A stretch of DNA of 59,653 nt. Source: Brachionus rotundiformis. Lineage: Eukaryota; Rotifera; Eurotatoria; Ploima; Brachionidae. A program made the position numbers and the translations under genes. The notes beneath the pieces were generated by a model. That model saw only the letters and a program-made list of their open reading frames with translations, had not been told where the DNA came from and did not search any database. Positions 56,198 through 59,653 of the stretch are shown piece by piece (position 1 is the stretch's first letter; each line of letters opens with the position of its first letter). The stretch lies in assembly GCA_016802295.1 (NCBI GenBank), contig JAESIW010000020.1:6293227-6352879 (forward strand). The letters are read 5' to 3'.

Positions 56198-56482
56198 ATG
56201 ATGGTAAAAATAGTTGATGAAGATGATTTCTATTATGAAGAAATATATTTTGAAATTGATCCATACTCGGAATTTTTGCTAATTGAAACTGGATATATTG
56301 ATGATGATATGTACCCATTTTCAAACCAAATGGAAAACCAGTGGCATCAAAGTGATGATCTTTCCAATAAGTATCTTCAATCGGAAGACCAAACTCAGCC
56401 AAATCAACCAAATGATACAAAAGTTGAGAAAAAAAAAAGATTTAGCTCTCGTTTCAAGAGATTATTTAGAAAAAATAAATAA
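56198..56482 (+). CDS. Hypothetical small bipolar protein (acidic head, basic tail)
   Basis: A 94-residue intronless frame with no recognised family. The first half is acidic and aromatic (DEDDFYYEEIYFEIDPYSEF), the middle is Gln/Asn/Asp-rich, and the C-terminus is strongly basic (KKKRFSSRFKRLFRKNK), like a nuclear-localisation or membrane-binding tail. No signal peptide or membrane helix. The ordered charge split and a stop followed by ATTAAA/AATAAA-like words make it more gene-like than other short frames here, but it could be chance. Confidence 0.45.
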   Translation: MMVKIVDEDDFYYEEIYFEIDPYSEFLLIETGYIDDDMYPFSNQMENQWHQSDDLSNKYLQSEDQTQPNQPNDTKVEKKKRFSSRFKRLFRKNK

Positions 56483-56674
56483 ATATTAAAAGATATATTT
56501 TTAAATTAAGTTTATTTAGAATTTTTTAAATTATTAATCAGGCCTGAATTTTTAATTGCAATGCTTCAATTATTTTAGTTAGCTATTACGTGCTTCTAAA
56601 TAAATATCTATAATTTTTCACTATTGAAAAATATATTCCTTTTGATTTTTTTCAGATTTATTAGGATCTAGGAA

Positions 56675-56760
56675 GAACATGAGCACTCGAGATCAAATAT
56701 TTCGCCTAAGTCAATCAGTTGGTTCAGCAAAAAAGAAAACACAAGTTCAGTCTATGATTT
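56675..56760 (+). pseudogene. Short LINE reverse-transcriptase fragment
   Basis: It reads RKNMSTRDQIFRLSQSV, the (G)FRKG.STQDQI motif before the RT catalytic core. The bases repeat 59443-59520 with few changes (GATCTAGGAAGAACATGAGC in both). It ends abruptly on both sides. Confidence 0.7.
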
Positions 56761-57298
56761 GACTGAGTTTGATTCACTTATATTATATCCCAGAATATTA
56801 TTTTGTAAAAAGAACTTGAAGAATTTTCTTTTATTATTTCACTAATGTTTATTATTTTATTTTGATAATCTTATGGGTTATGTTTTAAACTAGCTAATTC
56901 CATATTTAAGATCTTTAACAAAACAACAACTCCTTAAGATTATCCAAAAAGACCTGATTTGGCAAGCATAAAATTTTTTTCGTGATTTTAGGTGCTATGC
57001 CAACTGCATTATTTAAAAAAATTGCTTATTTTTGTGTTAAATCAGATCTTGATTTAATAATTTCAGAGTTTGACGCGGACTTAAACTTTGGCTTAGGCTA
57101 TTTGACCATGCATTCATAAATATGAGTGTTTTAGCATGGATGAGATGTAATTAGGTACTGGTTCCAAAAGCGCATCTTAGCTATTAGTGCAGGATAATCG
57201 AACGAGTGATTTCAGTAATATTTAGATCAGGATCTTAAGAAAATATTATACTAGATATGAGCATTAAATACAGAACTACTACGGTAAGTGTCTCTTTG

Positions 57299-57395
57299 GT
57301 GATTTTACGTAAATTTACGTATTAATTAACGTGAAAAAGGGATAATTAACTTAAAATAACGTAAATTTACAAAAGTGACTTTACGTAAATATTTT
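57299..57395. repeat. Cluster of TTACGTAA-type palindromes
   Basis: TTTACGTAAATTTACGTA, AACGTAAATTTAC and TTTACGTAAATA occur within 97 bp, partly as an imperfect hairpin (GTAAATTTACGT at 57308-57319 matches itself inverted near 57363). It may be a bZIP-type binding cluster or a small foldback element. Confidence 0.5.
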
Positions 57396-57470
57396 ATAAA
57401 AAGTTCTAATTTAGATATTAAGTTAAAACTCTTTAATTAAAATTTTCAAACTTTTTTTAATTTAAGTACT

Positions 57471-57611
57471 TGAATGGTCTCTTGTAATTTTGATAAATTG
57501 GATTACATCACCTCTTCTCCTTCTACTCTCACGCATAGGAAAACCACTTTTTTTTAATCTTGATGGATAATTAAGATTTCTCAGAATTTCAGGCGCTAAT
57601 TTGGTAGCCCT
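57471..57611 (-). pseudogene. LINE ORF2 C-terminal fragment next to the CACTA derivative
   Basis: The minus strand reads RATKLAPEILRNLNYPSRLK, KSGFPMRESRRRRGDVIQFI, KITRDHS. This matches the LINE post-RT motif (RATK..P.LR...Y..RL..L..P....RR.RGD.I..YK). About 47 codons are open. The CACTA derivative begins 36 bp beyond it and probably landed in this LINE remnant. Confidence 0.8.
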
Positions 57612-57646
57612 ATTTTGATTTTTTCCAGCATATTAATATCAATTAA

Positions 57647-58100
57647 CCCATGACCTAAATCTTGATAAGATCTTACTTAAGATCAGATCAAGAAACTTCC
57701 CTTATTCTGAGTAAGAACTTGAAACAAGATCTTATACTTTCAGTAATAGAACTTTGCATGGTTCGGTATCGGATCTTATAACAGATTTCTAGGAGAAAAA
57801 AAAGTACTGACTTTGAAATACTTAAAAATGAGATCTTATTAAGAACTTTTAATAACTTTTAGGCAAAGATTTTACAAGAATCGACTTAAGAATCTTAATT
57901 AAGATCAAGATAAGACATTATAAGAAATTTTCCATCTAGATTCGTTAAGATTCTAATCAAGAACCTTAAAATTTGTTTGTCTTAAAAAATCTTATTAAAT
58001 AAGAAAAACAAAGATAATTTTTAGGAACGGTAAAAGATCTTGAATGGATTTTTTGTCTTATTCAATTTTATAATATCTTAAACAAGATTTCCGACCTGGG
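57647..58100 (-). mobile_element. Non-autonomous CACTA derivative (454 bp), inverted relative to 52170-54841
   Basis: Read on the minus strand it equals the left part of the 52.2-kb element (52170-52322 and 52671-about 52800) joined to its right part (about 54690-54841), with the interior deleted. Identity is high, for example CGATACCGAACCATGCAAAG in both. The ends are CCCATGACC at 57647 and CCTGGG at 58100. The 3-bp flanks (TAA and AAG) do not match, so the target duplication is lost or mutated. It lacks the solo LTR, supplying the empty site. Confidence 0.85.
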
Positions 58101-58382
58101 AAGAGTCTTTCTTTTGCAAAGGATTCCAAGCTGCTATACATTATTCTAGATGCGGACTCCATTTGCCATCTAGATTTTCTTGTCTTTCTGCTCAGTTCAT
58201 TTGAGCTTACTATTTATCAGAGTTGTTATTTAAGTCACAAGTCATAAGTTAAGTCAATGACTTAAATTTTTTTAAAATTTAAATGTAAAGACTAAGATTT
58301 TTAAAATAATTTGATCATTTATTTGCAAATTGAAAGTAATTTAGTTGACTTAACAAGTCTGGGATTCAAACATATTATTTCT

Positions 58383-58860
58383 TCGGCACTTAACCCAAGA
58401 ACAAATGGTTTTACAGACATCAGCTAATAGCTAAGAAAGCAAGCTAAAGCAAAAAAAATGATTGGCATAGATTTCGATCATTTGTAATCATATCTTATCA
58501 ATCAAGGGTGCATTCAGGCATTCGCTTCACACCCTTCGAACTAATGTTCGGCAGAAAAATGATTCCATTTAATTACTGGTCATCAGTGAAGTGTCGTGAT
58601 ACACGCACTTAGCGCGTTATTGTGTTAACAAAATTAAAGCCACTCTTTGATTCAAGCGTTAGAGAAAAACAAGTTGTTAAGGATAGAAACACCTTTTGCA
58701 CACGGTACTAAGTTTGTTCTTTTCTATAATTAAATAAATATTAAGTGTTGTTAATTCAAACTTAGTTGATTTCTTGTTTTACTTTATTTTATTTATTTTT
58801 CTTATATTATTTTATATGAACCATTTTGGCTCAGAGTGGCCACTTTCATTTAGAAAATAA
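58383..58860 (+). pseudogene. LTR-retrotransposon integrase end and 3' LTR-like remnant
   Basis: Pieces read T.PKNKWFYR (cf. HP.TNG..ER), then RVHSGIRFTPFELMFGRKMI and PFNYW, a stop after RDTRT, and LFDSSVREKQVVKDRN. This is the C-terminal integrase region of Gypsy/BEL-type elements (VH..T..TPFELMFGR). After it, 58823-58854 (TTTTGGCTCAGAGTGGCC) resembles the 3' part of the solo LTR at 52579-52612. Broken by stops. Confidence 0.65.
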
Positions 58861-59229
58861 AATATTAACCAAAGTCTTTTTTTTGTGTGTTTTCTTTTTT
58901 TTTAAACTAATATCCGGTTTAGGAGATATTTCAATCAGGTAATGAAAATTCGAATGAAATAGTAAGTGAAAAATTGAAATAAAACAACTTTTAGATATTT
59001 CTCGACCATTAGCGTCAGAAAACTAAAAGAGATTTCAAAATCAAATGGATACTCAAAACAAATCTCAGACTATTATTGAAGAAGAGATTTTAAAAGGGAA
59101 GACTGTTTTCTTTAAATAACTCAGATTTAAGGGACCTTATAAAATCAGCAAAGTAAAATTTTTGATCAAATTTCAGGCGCTCAGTCTTGCTCAAACATTT
59201 TTAGATGCGCAATTAAATTTCATTGCATT

Positions 59230-59653
59230 TTTAGAAATATCCAAATTGACCATATTCCATATCCCAGTTAAAAATATCAAAAATAATCATGATTCCAAAA
59301 AAAGACAAGCAACCAGATAATTTGAATTCATTTAGGCCAATCTCCTTTATAAGTTGCATCTCTAAACTTTAGGAAATAATAATTAACTGAAAACTTCACA
59401 ACTGGATCGAAACCGAAGGCCTACTTCCACCGTGTCAATCTCGATCTAGGAAGAACATGAGCACTCAAGATCAAATATTTCGTCAATCAGTAATCCTTTG
59501 GTTCAGCAAAAAGAATACACAAGTTTAGTCTTTTTCGATCTAGAAAAAGCTTTTGATAAAACACCCCATAGTGGAATTATTTTCAAACTTAGAAAATTAG
59601 GAATAAATTGGTACCTGTTGGAATGGATAAAACAATACCTGGCTAATAGAAAT
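59230..59653 (+). pseudogene. LINE reverse transcriptase (N-terminal half), frame-broken, cut by the window end
   Basis: It reads IIMIPKKDKQPDNLNSFRPI, SFISCISKL and, after stops and shifts, MSTQDQIF. It then continues FFDLEKAFDKTPHSGIIFKL and RKLGINWYLLEWIKQYLANR to the edge. IPK..K......RPIS and F.DLEKAFD are the RT fingers and first catalytic Asp motif of CR1/RTE-type LINEs. Same family as the fragment at 56675-56760. Confidence 0.85.

Noticed and set aside
1..59653. CRISPR arrays, bacterial operons, phage or plasmid features
   Set aside because: The window has spliceosomal introns and animal gene families; no regularly spaced direct repeats or Shine-Dalgarno-led gene clusters were seen.

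Overview
The window is A+T-rich (by eye about three quarters A+T) metazoan nuclear DNA. The genes have very short spliceosomal introns (about 46-97 bp, GT...AG) and animal-specific families: FANK1, SNX5/6, PAX1/9, TMEM229, galaxin. This is most consistent with a small-genome invertebrate. A monogonont rotifer such as Brachionus is my best guess, by inference rather than proof.

Layout. 0.3-1.5 kb: FANK1 (FN3 plus ankyrin), minus strand, five exons. 3.9 kb: tRNA-Asn(GTT), minus. 6.2-7.6 kb: SNX5/SNX6 sorting nexin, four exons. 7.8-10 kb: pogo-like MITE, broken Tc1-like transposase, two adjacent perfect palindromes and a decayed copy of the SNX6 exon 2/3 junction. 10-20.4 kb: no recognisable gene. 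20.4-21.0 kb: a globin with a predicted lipid anchor and without the haem-binding histidines. 22.1-23.2 kb: LINE remnant followed by the GIY-YIG end of a Penelope-like element. 24.3 kb: calmodulin-like EF-hand protein. 26.2 kb: secreted galaxin-like di-cysteine repeat protein. 28.1 kb: TMEM229B-like. 31.5 kb: PAX1/9. 33.5-35.3 kb: a decayed element between 19-bp inverted repeats. 36.8 kb: isopenicillin-N-synthase-like 2-oxoglutarate/Fe(II) oxygenase. 40.2 kb: Ig-like membrane protein. 42.6-43.4 kb: broken mariner. 43.9-44.7 kb: spliced coiled-coil gene with a truncated inverted copy at 38.5-38.8 kb. 45.8-47.8 kb: F-box/LRR protein. 49.8-51.0 kb: LRR-like membrane protein. 51.7-59.6 kb: a nest of mobile elements.

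The main discovery candidate is the 52.2-58.1 kb nest. An EnSpm/CACTA-type DNA transposon (52170-54841, TIRs starting CCCA, flanking CAT duplication) carries a decayed transposase on the minus strand and a BEN-like coiled-coil gene on the plus strand. A compact inverted derivative lies at 57647-58100, inserted next to a LINE fragment. The derivative also supplies the empty site showing that 52323-52670 is a solo LTR inserted into the longer copy with a 5-bp TTAAC duplication.

The host genes are unrelated housekeeping or developmental genes, each with its own transcription unit. I see no operon. Exon structures below were worked out by hand from splice sites, reading phase and family similarity; homology calls are from memory of the families, not from searches.
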